From the NCBI GenBank assembly GCA_003151595.1, contig PLXW01000033.1, forward strand, positions 58,262 to 92,570: a stretch of DNA of 34,309 nucleotides, read 5' to 3'. A program made the translations under genes and the position numbers. The DNA comes from Myxococcales bacterium. GTDB lineage: Bacteria > Myxococcota > Polyangia > Polyangiales > Polyangiaceae. Positions 25,207 through 34,309 of this stretch are shown here, one piece after another; within the stretch, counting starts at the first letter, position 1, and every line of letters starts with the position of its first letter. The notes beneath the pieces are model-generated. The model did no database searches, had not been told where the DNA came from, and was given only the letters and a program-made list of their open reading frames with translations.

Positions 25207-26964
25207 ATGCGCTCCTCTCGTTCGCTCGCCATCGCCGTTGCTCTCGGGTCTCTCCTCGTCGCCTGCGGTGTCGCTTCGAGCGACGGCGCGAGCGGCTCCA
25301 CCTCCGCGCTTCAACCTGCCGGAAGCGAAGAGCCCGGCGCATCGACGGGCGCGTCGGGGGGCGACGATGCCCAAGCCGGCGATGACGACGGCACGACCAG
25401 CGGTGCACCGAAGTTGTGCGCGGCCCTTCGCGGCAACGGCGAGGACATCTACGCGCACTTCGTCTCGCTGGCGCGCATGATCGAATCGTTCGGTCTCTTC
25501 GACGGCATGGCCGGCGGGAGCTCGTCGACGATCACGATGTTCACGTACGAGAGCATCTTGAAGCACCCCGCGCTCCGCGACTGCGGTGACGCCACCGGGC
25601 CGCGCACGTGCACTGACGCCGAGGTCGCGTCGCGCGCGTCGCTCCTCTTGAAGTCGGTCCGCGGGTATGCCGAGCAGGTCGGGATCAGCGACGGCATCCT
25701 GGGGAACGCGGGGATCGTGGAGCTCGTCGGCCAGGTTCAGAGCCAGGGGATCGAATCGCTCATCGCCACCGATCCCGCGACGGCCGCGAGCGAGCTTCAG
25801 ACGTTGCTCGCGCCCGATCAGCTGGCGCGCCTGGGGATCCTGGTGAACCCCGAGCTCCTCGAGATGCTCGCCGTCACCGATCCGACGCTACTCGCGTACA
25901 ACGAGCACGAGGTCGTGGCCTCGATCAAGGAAGTCGGCGCGTGGTCGATCGACGACAACCGCCTCTTCTTCCGCCCGGGCCTGGTCGACTTCGACGCAGC
26001 GGCGGGGACGACGTTCGCGCGCCTCGGCGACTTCTACGCCGGCTACGGCCCGGCCGACGTCGCGGCGATGAAGACGTTCCTCGACGCCTGCGCCCCGTCG
26101 TCGAAGAGCCTCTTGTGGGTCGACCCCAGCGGCGCGGCGGACATTCGCGCCGTGACGACGAGCGATGGAGCGACGTGCGGCGCCGGCTTCACCGCGCAAG
26201 TGTCGGCGTACCTCGCGGCGGCCGATCTCCAGCCGAAGAATTCGCGCATCGACGAAGCGATCGGCGGCACGCTGAACGCGCTGGCGGCGACGTCTGTCGT
26301 GACCGGCGACGGCATCGCGGCGTATGCGACCGCGCGCGCGGTCTACCAGAGTGGGCAGGTGGCGACGGGCGACATCCCGTTCGGTCTCAGCTTCGACGAC
26401 GTGAAGTTCGGCTACTGGGGGAGCGCGGCGAGCCTGGCCACTGTGCTCTCGAATCCGAAGGGCTACGCCGACGAGAAGACGCAGAAGGCGATCTCGCTCG
26501 GCACGTCGACCTGGCGCGAGATCCTCTCGCGATCGCCCGCCGAGCCCGGGCTCTCGCGCCTGCGCGATCTCCCCGATGGCTCGCTCGCGGCCGGCGGGTG
26601 GCCCGATCTCGCGCCGGTGCTGGCGCTGAAGAACCTGGGGTGCGATCGCGTCGTCTACGTCACGCGGCGCAGCGCCGAGTCGAGCTTCGCCATCGGCGTG
26701 GCGACCAAGCTCGGCATGACCAGCGCCGACACTACGGCGCTCTACGATCTCTCGAACCCGAAGAGCGGGTTCACCGCGTCGCTGCGCGAGGCGACCGGCG
26801 TGTGGTGCACGAACTGGAACGCCTTCACCGACTCGCAGATGGACGCGCTCGCTGCCGACTCGTACGGCTCGCCGCTGCAGACGAGCGACCCGTTCTTCGC
26901 GCCGTACGCGGGCGTCGTCGCCTCGGCGAATCAGGTCGGGTGCACGGCGGGCGTCGCGCAGTAG
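25207..26964 (+). CDS. Large lipoprotein of unknown function
   Basis: This 585-aa protein has a clear lipoprotein signal (SLAIAVALGSLLVAC20) and an acidic Ser/Gly/Asp linker to about residue 65, then a folded domain rich in Ala, Asp and Ser. The C-terminal third contains a strand-helix run (GCDRVVYVTRRSAES, then ATKLGMTSADTTALYDLSNP) that recalls the end of patatin-like proteins. No G-x-S-x-G motif was found where a patatin nucleophile should be. I do not assign a family. The gene lies 51 bp upstream of the AmiE-NamZ fusion and may share its transcript. Confidence 0.7.
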   Translation: MRSSRSLAIAVALGSLLVACGVASSDGASGSTSALQPAGSEEPGASTGASGGDDAQAGDDDGTTSGAPKLCAALRGNGEDIYAHFVSLARMIESFGLFDGMAGGSSSTITMFTYESILKHPALRDCGDATGPRTCTDAEVASRASLLLKSVRGYAEQVGISDGILGNAGIVELVGQVQSQGIESLIATDPATAASELQTLLAPDQLARLGILVNPELLEMLAVTDPTLLAYNEHEVVASIKEVGAWSIDDNRLFFRPGLVDFDAAAGTTFARLGDFYAGYGPADVAAMKTFLDACAPSSKSLLWVDPSGAADIRAVTTSDGATCGAGFTAQVSAYLAAADLQPKNSRIDEAIGGTLNALAATSVVTGDGIAAYATARAVYQSGQVATGDIPFGLSFDDVKFGYWGSAASLATVLSNPKGYADEKTQKAISLGTSTWREILSRSPAEPGLSRLRDLPDGSLAAGGWPDLAPVLALKNLGCDRVVYVTRRSAESSFAIGVATKLGMTSADTTALYDLSNPKSGFTASLREATGVWCTNWNAFTDSQMDALAADSYGSPLQTSDPFFAPYAGVVASANQVGCTAGVAQ

Positions 26965-27015
26965 TTCGGCCGGGAACTCGGAGGGTCACCGCGTCGTGCG
27001 CTAGGCTCGCGGCGC

Positions 27016-29478
27016 GTGCGTGCGTCCGCTTCCATCGCGTGGAGCCTAGCGTTCTCGAGCGTCGCCTTCGGGGCCTCGTGCGCGACGACGGGCGAGCCTG
27101 CGCTCGCGCCGGGGACGCCGCTGGCGCCGCCGGTCGACGTGGCGCCGCTGCCGGCCGCGAGCCCGACGACGACGGTGGTGGGCGCGGTCGACTGGAACGC
27201 CCGCTTCGCGTCGATCGACGACGCGGTCGGCCAGGCGATCACGGAGGGGAAGATCCCGGGTTGCGTCGTCGCCATCGGTCGCCACGACGGCCTCCTCTTC
27301 GAGCGCGCGTACGGCTCGCGCGCGCTCTTGCCCGACCGCGTGCTGATGACGAACGACACGGTCTTCGATCTCGCGTCGCTGACCAAGCCCATCGCCACGG
27401 CGACGAGCGTTCTTCTCCTCGTCGAGCGCGGCCTGGTCTCCCTCGATGCGCCGGTCGCCACGTACGTCCCCGAGTTCGCGCGCAATCACAAAGGCGCGGT
27501 CACCGTTCGCCAGCTCCTCACGCACACCGCCGGGCTCCCGGCGGAGACGCCGCTGTCGTCGTTCGAGCACGGACGCGATCGCGCGATGCAGTACGTCTAC
27601 GGGCTCGACGCGCGCACCGAGCCGGGCGCGAAGTTCTCGTACAGCGACGTCGGGTTCCTGGTGCTCGAAGAGATCGTGCGTCGCGTGAGCGGCATGGAGC
27701 TCGACGCCTTCACGCGCACGAACGTGTTCGAGCCGCTGCGCATGAACGAGACGACGTTCAAGCCCGAAGGAGAGCTCGTCGATCGCGTCGCGCCGACGTC
27801 GCTCCGTGAGGGGGAATACATCCGCGGCGTGGTGCACGACCCGCGGGCGTGGAAGCTCGGCGGCGTCGCGGGGCACGCCGGGCTCTTCTCGACGACCGAG
27901 GATCTGGCTCGATTCGCGCGCATGCTGCTGCAAGGCGGAGAGCTCGACGGCGTTCGCGTGCTCGAGGCGAAGACCGTGCAGCAGATGCTCGCGCCGCACG
28001 ACGTGGGCAACGGCGAGCGCGCGCTCGGCTGGGACGTGCAGAGCGCGTACTCGATCAACCGCGGCGACTCGCTCTCGCCGCGCGCCGTGGGTCACGGCGG
28101 CTACACCGGGACGTCGTTGTGGATCGATCGCGCGAAAGATCTGTTCGTCGTCGTCCTCAGCAACCGCGTGCACCCCGACGGACACGGGATGGTGAACGTG
28201 CTCGCAGGGCGCATCGCCAGCATCGCCGGAGACGTCGTCGCGCCGGAGATGAGCGCGCGCGTGGAGTGCCCGTCACCCTTCGCCGTCGTCGAGACGGGCA
28301 TCGACGTCCTCCGCGACGAGAAGCTCGCGCGGCTTCGCGGCGCGCACATCGGGCTCATCACGAACGTCACCGGTCGGGCGCGCGATGGTACGACCACGAT
28401 CGACGTCCTTCGCCAGTCGCCTGACGTGACGCTCGTCGCGCTCTTCGCGCCCGAGCACGGGATCGGCGCCGCGCGCGAAGGGATCATCGGCGACGATCAC
28501 GACGACGCCTCGGGGCTCCCCATCTACTCGCTCTACGGTGGCGGCTTTCGCCCCACGCCCGAGAGCCTTCACGGCGTCGACACGCTCGTCTTCGACGTGC
28601 AAGACGTCGGCACGCGCTTCTACACGTACGCCTCGACGATGCACCGCGCGATGCGGACCGCGGCCGAGGCCGGCCTGCGCTTCGTGGTCCTCGATCGCCC
28701 CGATCCGATCGACGGCCTCCACGTCGAGGGGCCGATCTTGTCGGCGACCAAGGGCTTCGTGAACCACTTCCCGTTGCCCGTGCGGCACGGCATGACGCTG
28801 GGCGAGCTCGCGCTCCTCATCGACGCCCAGGAGCACCTCGGCCTCGCGCTCGACGTCGTTCCCATGCGCGGATGGCATCGCGAGATGACGTATGACCAGA
28901 CCGGTCTCCCGTGGGTGAGCCCTTCGCCGAACTTGCGGAGCACCGACGAAGAGCTCCTCTACCCGGGCGTCGGTTTGCTCGAGGGGACGAATCTCTCCGT
29001 CGGGCGCGGAACCGACTCGCCGTTCGAGGTGATCGGCGCGCCGTGGCTCGACGCGAACGCGCTGGTGGCGAGCCTGGCGCATGAAGCGGTGGCGGGCGTG
29101 ACGTTCGAAGCGGCGACGTTCACCCCCGACGCGAGCACGTTCCACGGCACCGAGTGCCACGGGGTGAAGATCGCCATCGTCGATCGCGCGGCGTTCGAGC
29201 CGGTGCGCATGGGGCTCGCGATCGCGCGCGCGCTCGCGGCGCTGCACGCGGAGTGGCACGCTGGCGACATCGGCAAGCTCGTGCAGGATGCACGCGTCGT
29301 CGAGGCCGTGCGCGCGCACGCCTCGCTCGATCAGATCATGGCCCTCGCCGGCGCCGACGTGGCCGCGTGGCGCACGAAGCGCGACAAGTACCTCTTGTAC
29401 CCCACGGTCCCGTGCGCACCTCGCGACGGAACGGATCGCGCAACAGTCCCCGCGGAGACGAAGCCCGAGACGCCTTAA
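27016..29478 (+). CDS. Fusion lipoprotein: beta-lactamase-family (AmiE-like) domain + DUF1343 (NamZ-like muramidase)
   Basis: This 820-aa exported lipoprotein (signal ending ASC22) carries two enzymes. Residues about 60-400 form a serine beta-lactamase/PBP-type hydrolase, with S121-L-T-K124, Y209-S-D211 and H360-G-G. In Bacillus this family includes AmiE, an N-acetylmuramoyl-L-alanine amidase. Residues about 424-795 form a DUF1343 domain (FAPEHG at 478-483, FDVQDVGTRFYTY at 526-538, EGTNLSVGRGT at 656-666), the family of NamZ exo-N-acetylmuramidase. In Bacillus the two are separate genes of one muropeptide-recycling operon. The start is GTG at 27016, with a weak ribosome binding site. Confidence 0.88.
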   Translation: MRASASIAWSLAFSSVAFGASCATTGEPALAPGTPLAPPVDVAPLPAASPTTTVVGAVDWNARFASIDDAVGQAITEGKIPGCVVAIGRHDGLLFERAYGSRALLPDRVLMTNDTVFDLASLTKPIATATSVLLLVERGLVSLDAPVATYVPEFARNHKGAVTVRQLLTHTAGLPAETPLSSFEHGRDRAMQYVYGLDARTEPGAKFSYSDVGFLVLEEIVRRVSGMELDAFTRTNVFEPLRMNETTFKPEGELVDRVAPTSLREGEYIRGVVHDPRAWKLGGVAGHAGLFSTTEDLARFARMLLQGGELDGVRVLEAKTVQQMLAPHDVGNGERALGWDVQSAYSINRGDSLSPRAVGHGGYTGTSLWIDRAKDLFVVVLSNRVHPDGHGMVNVLAGRIASIAGDVVAPEMSARVECPSPFAVVETGIDVLRDEKLARLRGAHIGLITNVTGRARDGTTTIDVLRQSPDVTLVALFAPEHGIGAAREGIIGDDHDDASGLPIYSLYGGGFRPTPESLHGVDTLVFDVQDVGTRFYTYASTMHRAMRTAAEAGLRFVVLDRPDPIDGLHVEGPILSATKGFVNHFPLPVRHGMTLGELALLIDAQEHLGLALDVVPMRGWHREMTYDQTGLPWVSPSPNLRSTDEELLYPGVGLLEGTNLSVGRGTDSPFEVIGAPWLDANALVASLAHEAVAGVTFEAATFTPDASTFHGTECHGVKIAIVDRAAFEPVRMGLAIARALAALHAEWHAGDIGKLVQDARVVEAVRAHASLDQIMALAGADVAAWRTKRDKYLLYPTVPCAPRDGTDRATVPAETKPETP

Positions 29479-29487
29479 GGAGATTCG

Positions 29488-31182
29488 ATGAGACGCGTCA
29501 CCTCGACGATCACGTGCGCATTCGTGGGAGCGGTCGCCATCGGCGCGTGCGGCGGCGGATCGAACGCTTCGAACGGGTCGAGCGGCGACGGGGGGAACCT
29601 CCCCGACGATGCGGGCAACACCCCCGTGGGTGACTCGTCGTCGATCCCGCACTTCGACGCCGGCCCCACCTCGCTCGACGCCGCCGCGACGGCGACGACC
29701 TGCACGCCGCCGATCACGGCGGTCGACACCTCGAGTCCCACGAGCGTCGTCGGCACCGGCGCCGGCACGTGCACCGAGGCGCTCTTCGCGACCGCCCTCG
29801 CCAAAGGGGGCGTCATCACGTTCGACTGCGGAGGACCGGCGACGATCGCCGTCACCTCCGAGCACAGGCCGATCACCACGGCTGACACGGTCATCGACGG
29901 CGGCGGACAGGTCACCCTCGACGGCGGCGGCAAGACGCGGATCCTCCACGTCGACGGCGGCGACTACCGCAAACACTCGACGAAGCTCACGCTCCAGCAC
30001 CTCACGTTCGCGAACGGCAAGGCGACCGGCACGCCCATCCCGACGGCCCCGCCTCCGTGCTCGCAAGGCTTCGGCCTCGACGGCGGCGGCGCTGCGGTCC
30101 TCGTCAACGACGGCAAGCTCGACGTCATCGACTGCACCTTCGGCCAGAACAACGCCGCGCAGCTCGGACCCGACGTCGCCGGCGGCGCGATCTACGCCAC
30201 GGGCTCGCTCGGCGTCACGATCGTCGGGAGCACGTTCCTGGGGAACACGGCGTCGAACGGCGGCGCGGTCGGCTGCTTGAACAGCGACCTCTCGCTCGCC
30301 AACGACACGTTCTCGAACAACCAGGCGACCGGCTCGGGCGCCAACAACGTGAGCAATGCGTGCGACGCCGGCGGCGGCGAGGTCGGCAACGGCGGGAACG
30401 GCGGCGCGATCTCGATCGACGGCGGCGCGGACGGCGCGCTCCTGGTCTGCGGCGTGACGTTCGAGCACAACTTCTCGGGAGCGCTCGGCGGCGCCATCTT
30501 CCGCACGCCCGACGTTGCGACGCAGACCTCGACGTTCGATCGCTCGACGTTCGATTCGAACCAGGCGACGCAAGGCGGCGGCGCGTTCTACTTCCACAAC
30601 AGCGATCTGGTGATCACCGCCAGCACGTTCTCGAACAACAGCGCGCCCGGCGCCGGCGCCATTCAGGCCGACGGGACGACGCTCACGCTCACCAACGACA
30701 CCTTCGCCGGCAACGACGCCAGCGGCGGGCTCGGCGGCGCGATCTCGCTCTTCAGCAACGGCGGGGCGATCACCAACTGCACGTTCGCCAACAACCGGAG
30801 CGACGGCGGCGCGTCGGACTTCGCGGCCGCGATCGCCGGCGGCGCCACGTTCACCGTCGCCAACACGCTCTTCGCGAACAACACGACGAAGGACCCGTAC
30901 TCGGCGATGCAGTGTGCGATCACCGCGACCGGCTCGGGCGATCTCCAGTGGCCGAAGAACCACGTCGTCGGGACCGCGGCCGACACGAGCTGCGTCACCG
31001 GGATCACGTTCGCCGATCCGGTGCTCGGTGCGCTCACCGACAACGGCGGACCGACGATGACCCTCTTGCCGGGCGCGTCGGGGCCCGCGGCCGGAATCGG
31101 CACGGCGTGCCCGGCGACGGACCAGCGCGGCCAGACGCGGAAGAGCACCGGCTGCACCGCAGGCGCCGTCGAGCTGCCGTAG
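29488..31182 (+). CDS. Right-handed beta-helix lipoprotein (choice-of-anchor Q / Pmp-like repeats)
   Basis: This 564-aa protein has a lipoprotein signal (FVGAVAIGAC21), then a Gly/Ser/Asp linker and a parallel beta-helix with repeated GGAI and F-x-x-N motifs (for example GGAIYATG, TFSNNQATG, FDSNQATQGGGAF, FANNRS). It ends with the DQRGQTRKSTGCTAGAVEL tail typical of choice-of-anchor Q proteins. Such proteins are exposed on the surface and may adhere to or act on polysaccharides; no catalytic residue can be assigned. TAAGGAG precedes the ATG and overlaps the previous stop (9 bp gap), so this gene belongs to the AmiE-NamZ operon. Confidence 0.8.
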   Translation: MRRVTSTITCAFVGAVAIGACGGGSNASNGSSGDGGNLPDDAGNTPVGDSSSIPHFDAGPTSLDAAATATTCTPPITAVDTSSPTSVVGTGAGTCTEALFATALAKGGVITFDCGGPATIAVTSEHRPITTADTVIDGGGQVTLDGGGKTRILHVDGGDYRKHSTKLTLQHLTFANGKATGTPIPTAPPPCSQGFGLDGGGAAVLVNDGKLDVIDCTFGQNNAAQLGPDVAGGAIYATGSLGVTIVGSTFLGNTASNGGAVGCLNSDLSLANDTFSNNQATGSGANNVSNACDAGGGEVGNGGNGGAISIDGGADGALLVCGVTFEHNFSGALGGAIFRTPDVATQTSTFDRSTFDSNQATQGGGAFYFHNSDLVITASTFSNNSAPGAGAIQADGTTLTLTNDTFAGNDASGGLGGAISLFSNGGAITNCTFANNRSDGGASDFAAAIAGGATFTVANTLFANNTTKDPYSAMQCAITATGSGDLQWPKNHVVGTAADTSCVTGITFADPVLGALTDNGGPTMTLLPGASGPAAGIGTACPATDQRGQTRKSTGCTAGAVELP

Positions 31183-31241
31183 AACCCGTTGATTCGCGCG
31201 CGAGCGACGCTCCGTTGACCGAGCGCGCGGGTCGTGGGATG

Positions 31242-31267
31242 CATCTGTTCATCAGGATGAACGGATG
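31242..31267. promoter_or_regulatory. Near-perfect 12-2-12 palindrome over the regulator start codon
   Basis: The arms are CATCTGTTCATC (31242-31253) and GATGAACGGATG (31256-31267), separated by AG. Eleven of 12 positions are complementary. The right arm includes the ATG of the ArsR-methyltransferase gene (31265). Its size and position fit an ArsR-family dimer site that would block transcription or initiation when occupied. Which protein binds is an inference from position. Confidence 0.65.
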
Positions 31268-32206
31268 AATACGGTCGCCTCCACGGTCGCTTCGTTGCAG
31301 CTCTTCGGCGAAGAGAACCGCGTGCGCTTGCTCGCGCTCCTGGCGCGTGAAGAGCTCACGGTGGCGGAGCTGACGGCGGCGACGAGCCTCGGTCAGTCGC
31401 GGGTGTCGACGCACCTCGGAAAGCTGCGCGAGGCGGGCGTCCTGCGCGATCGGCGCGAAGGGCACTCCACGTTCTATTCGCTCAACGACCGCGCGATGCC
31501 TGCCGAGGCGCGCAAGGTGTGGACGGCGATCCAGGACGGGATGGACGACGCGATGCTGGCGGGCGATCGCGAGCGGTGCGATCGCGTGCTCCGCGCGCGG
31601 GCCAAGCGCTCGACGTGGCCCGACGCCGTGGCCGGCGAGATGGAGCGTCACTACTCGCCGGGGCGGACGTGGGAGTCGCTGGCGCACGGCGCACTCGGGC
31701 TCATGCGCCTGGGCGACGTGCTCGACGTGGGGTGCGGCGACGGGACGGTGGCGCAGCTCGTGGCGTCGCGCGCGAAGACGGTCACATGCGTCGATCGCAG
31801 CGAGAAGATGATCGCTGCCGCGAAGCAGCGCCTGGCGCGGGCGCGAAACGTCTCGTGCTCCGTCGCCGACGCCGAGAAGCTGCCGTTTGCGGCCAAGTCG
31901 TTCGACCAGGTGATCCTCTTCAACGTGCTCTCGTGCGTCGACTCTCCAGCCCGCGCAGCGCGTGAGGTGGCGCGTGTGCTGCGCGTTGGCGGCGAGGTCT
32001 CGGTCATCGCCCTTGCGAATCACGCGCACGCCGCGGTCACGGCAGAGTACGGACACGTGCACAAAGGTTTCACGCCGGCCGCGCTGCGACGCATGCTCGA
32101 AGCGGCCGGACTTCGCGTCGCGAACTGCGCCATCACGTCTCAGGAAAAGCGCTCTCCTCACTTCGCCGTCATCACGGCCTCGGCTCGCAAAGCGGGAAAA
32201 CAATGA
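31265..32206 (+). CDS. ArsR-family regulator fused to SAM-dependent methyltransferase
   Basis: This 313-aa protein has an ArsR winged helix at about residues 8-75 (helix-turn-helix LTVAELTAATSLGQSRVSTH) without the usual metal-binding cysteines. Its class I methyltransferase domain has DVGCGDG (154-160) and the CVDRSEKMI and LPFAAKSFDQV motifs. Similar ArsR-type regulators next to methionine-cycle genes, such as SahR, sense S-adenosylhomocysteine. A SAM/SAH-binding domain in the regulator fits that idea. Its stop overlaps the metH start as ATGA, so the two are coupled. It may autoregulate through the palindrome at its start. Confidence 0.88.
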   Translation: MNTVASTVASLQLFGEENRVRLLALLAREELTVAELTAATSLGQSRVSTHLGKLREAGVLRDRREGHSTFYSLNDRAMPAEARKVWTAIQDGMDDAMLAGDRERCDRVLRARAKRSTWPDAVAGEMERHYSPGRTWESLAHGALGLMRLGDVLDVGCGDGTVAQLVASRAKTVTCVDRSEKMIAAAKQRLARARNVSCSVADAEKLPFAAKSFDQVILFNVLSCVDSPARAAREVARVLRVGGEVSVIALANHAHAAVTAEYGHVHKGFTPAALRRMLEAAGLRVANCAITSQEKRSPHFAVITASARKAGKQ

Positions 32207-34309
32207 CAGTCATGGACGTGCACGCCACCCTTTCCGAGATCCTCTCCCGCCGCATCGTCATCCTCGACGGCGCCATGGGGACGATGATCCAGCGGCACAA
32301 GCCGACCGAGTCCGACTACCGTGGCGCCCGCTTTCGCGAGCACTCGCACGACGTCCGAGGGAACAACGATCTCCTCGTCCTGACGCGCCCCGAGATCATC
32401 CGGAGCATCCACGACGAGTACTTCGCCGCCGGCGCGGACATGGTGGAGACGAACACGTTCGCGTCGACGTCGATCGCGCAGGCCGACTACGCCCTCGAGT
32501 CGATCGTCCCCGAGCTGAACATCGAGGCCGCGCGGATCGCCAAGGCCAGCGCCGCCGAGTGGACCAAGAAGACGCCGCACAAGCCCCGCTTCGTCGCCGG
32601 CTCGATCGGTCCGATGAACCGCACGCTCTCGATCTCGCCCAGCGTGAACGATCCGGCGTTTCGCGCGGTCACGTTCGATCAGGTGTGCAGCGCGTACGCC
32701 GAGCAGGCGCGCGCGCTCATCGAAGGGGGCGTCGACGTGCTCCTGGTGGAGACGATCTTCGACACGCTGAACGCGAAGGCGGCGCTCGTCGCCATCGAAG
32801 ACGTCTTCCAGCAGATGGGGACGCGCCTCCCGGTGATGATCTCGGTCACGATCACCGATCGCAGCGGGCGCACGCTCAGCGGGCAGCAGATCGACGCCTT
32901 CTGGACGTCGGTGATGCACGCCAAGCCGCTGACTGTCGGCATCAACTGCGCGCTCGGCGCCCGCGACATGCGCCCATACCTCGCGGAGCTCGCCGCGCTC
33001 GCCGACACGTGGATCAGCTGCTACCCGAACGCCGGGCTCCCCAACGCCTTCGGCGAATACGACGAGACCCCCGAGACCACCGGCGCGCTCCTTCGCGAGT
33101 TCGCCGACGCGGGCCTGGTGAACCTCCTCGGCGGTTGCTGTGGCACCACGCCCGATCACATTCGCGCCATTGCCGAGCGCGTCGAAGGGCGAGCGTCGCG
33201 CGTCATCCCTGCGACGGCGCACGAGCCGTACTCGCGCTTCAGCGGGCTCGAGTCGCTCGTCGTTCGCCCCGACGCGAACTTCCTCATGATCGGTGAGCGG
33301 ACGAACATCACCGGCAGCGCCAAGTTCTCCGAGCTGATCAAGAAGAACGATTTCGGCGCGGCCGTCGCCGTGGCCGTCGATCAGGTGCGCGGCGGCGCGA
33401 ACATCCTCGACGTGAACATGGACGAGGGGATGATCGACGGCCCGTCGGCCATGACCACGTTCATGAACCTCCTCGGCGGCGAGCCGGAGGTGACGCGCAT
33501 CCCGTTCATGATCGACAGCTCGAAGTGGAGCGTCATCGAAGCGGGGCTCAAGTGCGTACAGGGGAAGGGGATCGTGAACTCGATCTCGCTGAAGGAAGGC
33601 GAGGAAGACTTCGTCAAGAAGGCGCAGGTCGTGAAGCGCTTCGGCGCGGGCGTCGTCGTCATGGCGTTCGACGAGAAGGGGCAAGCCGAGACCGTCGATC
33701 GCAAGGTCGAAATCTGCGCGCGCGCGTACGACATCTTGACCAAGAAGGTCGGCATCGACGGGCGCGACATCATCTTCGACCCGAACATCCTGGCCATCGC
33801 CACGGGCATCGAGGAGCACGACGAGTTCGCGAAGAACTACATCGCGGCCATCCCGCGCATCAAAGAGCGCTGCCCGGGCGTGCACATCAGCGGCGGCGTC
33901 TCGAACCTCTCGTTCTCGTTCCGCGGCAACAACGTCGTTCGCGAGGCGATGCACTCCGCCTTCCTGTTCCACGCCATCAAGGCCGGGATGGACATGGGGA
34001 TCGTCAACGCCGGGCAGATCGGCCTGTACGCCGACATCCCGCCGGAGCTTCTGGTGCACGTCGAGGACGTCATCTTCAACCGCCGGCCCGACGCCACCGA
34101 GCGCCTCGTCACGTTCGCCGATCAGGTGAAGGGGAAGGGGAAGAAGCGCGAGATCGATCTCGGCTGGCGCGAAGGGACGGTCGAAGCGCGCCTGTCGCAC
34201 GCGCTCGTGCACGGCGTCATCGACTTCATCGACGTCGACGTGGAGGAGGCGCGCGCGCGGTCGACGCGGCCGCTCGACGTGATCGAAGGGCCGCTGATGG
34301 ACGGCATGA
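32203..34309 (+). CDS. metH: Cobalamin-dependent methionine synthase, N-terminal part (cut by the right edge)
   Basis: About 702 codons of metH are present; the gene continues beyond the window. The homocysteine domain (about 8-330) has zinc ligands C249 in GINCALGA and C312/C313 in GGCCGTTP, close to the E. coli numbering as I recall it. The methyltetrahydrofolate (pterin) domain begins around GERTNITGS and contains [13 protein letters not shown]. The last residues ([14 protein letters not shown]) belong to the cobalamin cap region. The B12 and reactivation domains lie outside. The start is ATG 32203, overlapping the regulator stop. ATG 32212 is an in-frame alternative. The enzyme makes methionine from homocysteine. 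Confidence 0.95.
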   Translation, partial: MTVMDVHATLSEILSRRIVILDGAMGTMIQRHKPTESDYRGARFREHSHDVRGNNDLLVLTRPEIIRSIHDEYFAAGADMVETNTFASTSIAQADYALESIVPELNIEAARIAKASAAEWTKKTPHKPRFVAGSIGPMNRTLSISPSVNDPAFRAVTFDQVCSAYAEQARALIEGGVDVLLVETIFDTLNAKAALVAIEDVFQQMGTRLPVMISVTITDRSGRTLSGQQIDAFWTSVMHAKPLTVGINCALGARDMRPYLAELAALADTWISCYPNAGLPNAFGEYDETPETTGALLREFADAGLVNLLGGCCGTTPDHIRAIAERVEGRASRVIPATAHEPYSRFSGLESLVVRPDANFLMIGERTNITGSAKFSELIKKNDFGAAVAVAVDQVRGGANILDVNMDEGMIDGPSAMTTFMNLLGGEPEVTRIPFMIDSSKWSVIEAGLKCVQGKGIVNSISLKEGEEDFVKKAQVVKRFGAGVVVMAFDEKGQAETVDRKVEICARAYDILTKKVGIDGRDIIFDPNILAIATGIEEHDEFAKNYIAAIPRIKERCPGVHISGGVSNLSFSFRGNNVVREAMHSAFLFHAIKAGMDMGIVNAGQIGLYADIPPELLVHVEDVIFNRRPDATERLVTFADQVKGKGKKREIDLGWREGTVEARLSHALVHGVIDFIDVDVEEARARSTRPLDVIEGPLMDGM

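Noticed and set aside
25207..26964. Patatin-like phospholipase
   Set aside because: Only the C-terminal third is reminiscent of patatins. No G-x-S-x-G nucleophile motif or matching D-G-G/A was found.
28273..30963. 896-aa open frame on the minus strand
   Set aside because: It covers the opposite strand of two real exported proteins and is very Arg-rich with no domain.
31183..31264. SAM, SAH or cobalamin riboswitch in front of the ArsR-metH operon
   Set aside because: The leader is only about 80 bp and shows no conserved riboswitch core; the palindrome is better explained as a protein operator.
32158..34212. 684-aa open frame on the minus strand at the right end
   Set aside because: It is the shadow of metH, which shows catalytic motifs on the plus strand.

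Overview
The window is high-GC DNA, densely packed with genes. Many encoded proteins are secreted lipoproteins carrying Asp/Gly-rich linkers (runs of DGG), and TonB-type and two-component functions are abundant. Together with a eukaryote-like lipid oxidation operon, this suggests a large-genome myxobacterium (Myxococcota, Polyangiales-like). That assignment is an inference from style, not from a marker gene.

Left edge to 5.4 kb: the 3' end of tRNA-Asp and its hairpin terminator are followed by a SUFU-domain protein. Next comes an exact 21-bp tandem repeat array in the convergent gap, then a NarL-type two-component pair (sensor kinase then regulator, minus strand). A 68-aa CxxC protein is translationally coupled to a sigma-54 activator that lacks a sensory domain. 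A VPS62-like lipoprotein lies on the minus strand.

5.5 to 13.8 kb is a lipid-oriented region. A two-gene minus-strand operon encodes a peroxisome-style multifunctional enzyme type 2 (dehydrogenase, hydratase 2 and three SCP2 domains) and an SCPx-type thiolase. Together these cover the last three reactions of D-specific beta-oxidation. Around it lie a small exported protein, a small unknown protein followed by a ferritin-like diiron protein, a PlsC-type acyltransferase, and a protein that may belong to the myxobacterial TIGR02265 family.

13.8 to 23.3 kb is one tightly coupled seven-gene minus-strand operon. In transcription order it encodes a PstS-like lipoprotein, an OprO/P-like porin, a YfaP-like protein, a TonB-dependent receptor with a TonB C-terminal domain fused at its N-terminus, a lipoprotein, a PhoB-type regulator and a PhoR-type kinase. 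A good PHO-box candidate lies about 100 bp upstream of the first start. I read this as a Pho-controlled envelope system for capturing phosphate or a phosphorylated compound.

23.5 to 34.3 kb: a Cys-rich lipoprotein is divergent from a TolA-like Ala/Lys/Glu helical protein with a C-terminal membrane anchor. Then comes a plus-strand run of three exported proteins: an unknown lipoprotein, a fusion of an AmiE-like serine hydrolase to a NamZ-like muramidase, and a beta-helix lipoprotein. The right end has an ArsR-methyltransferase fusion regulator, with a near-perfect 12-2-12 palindrome over its start codon, coupled by a 4-bp overlap to metH, which runs off the right edge.
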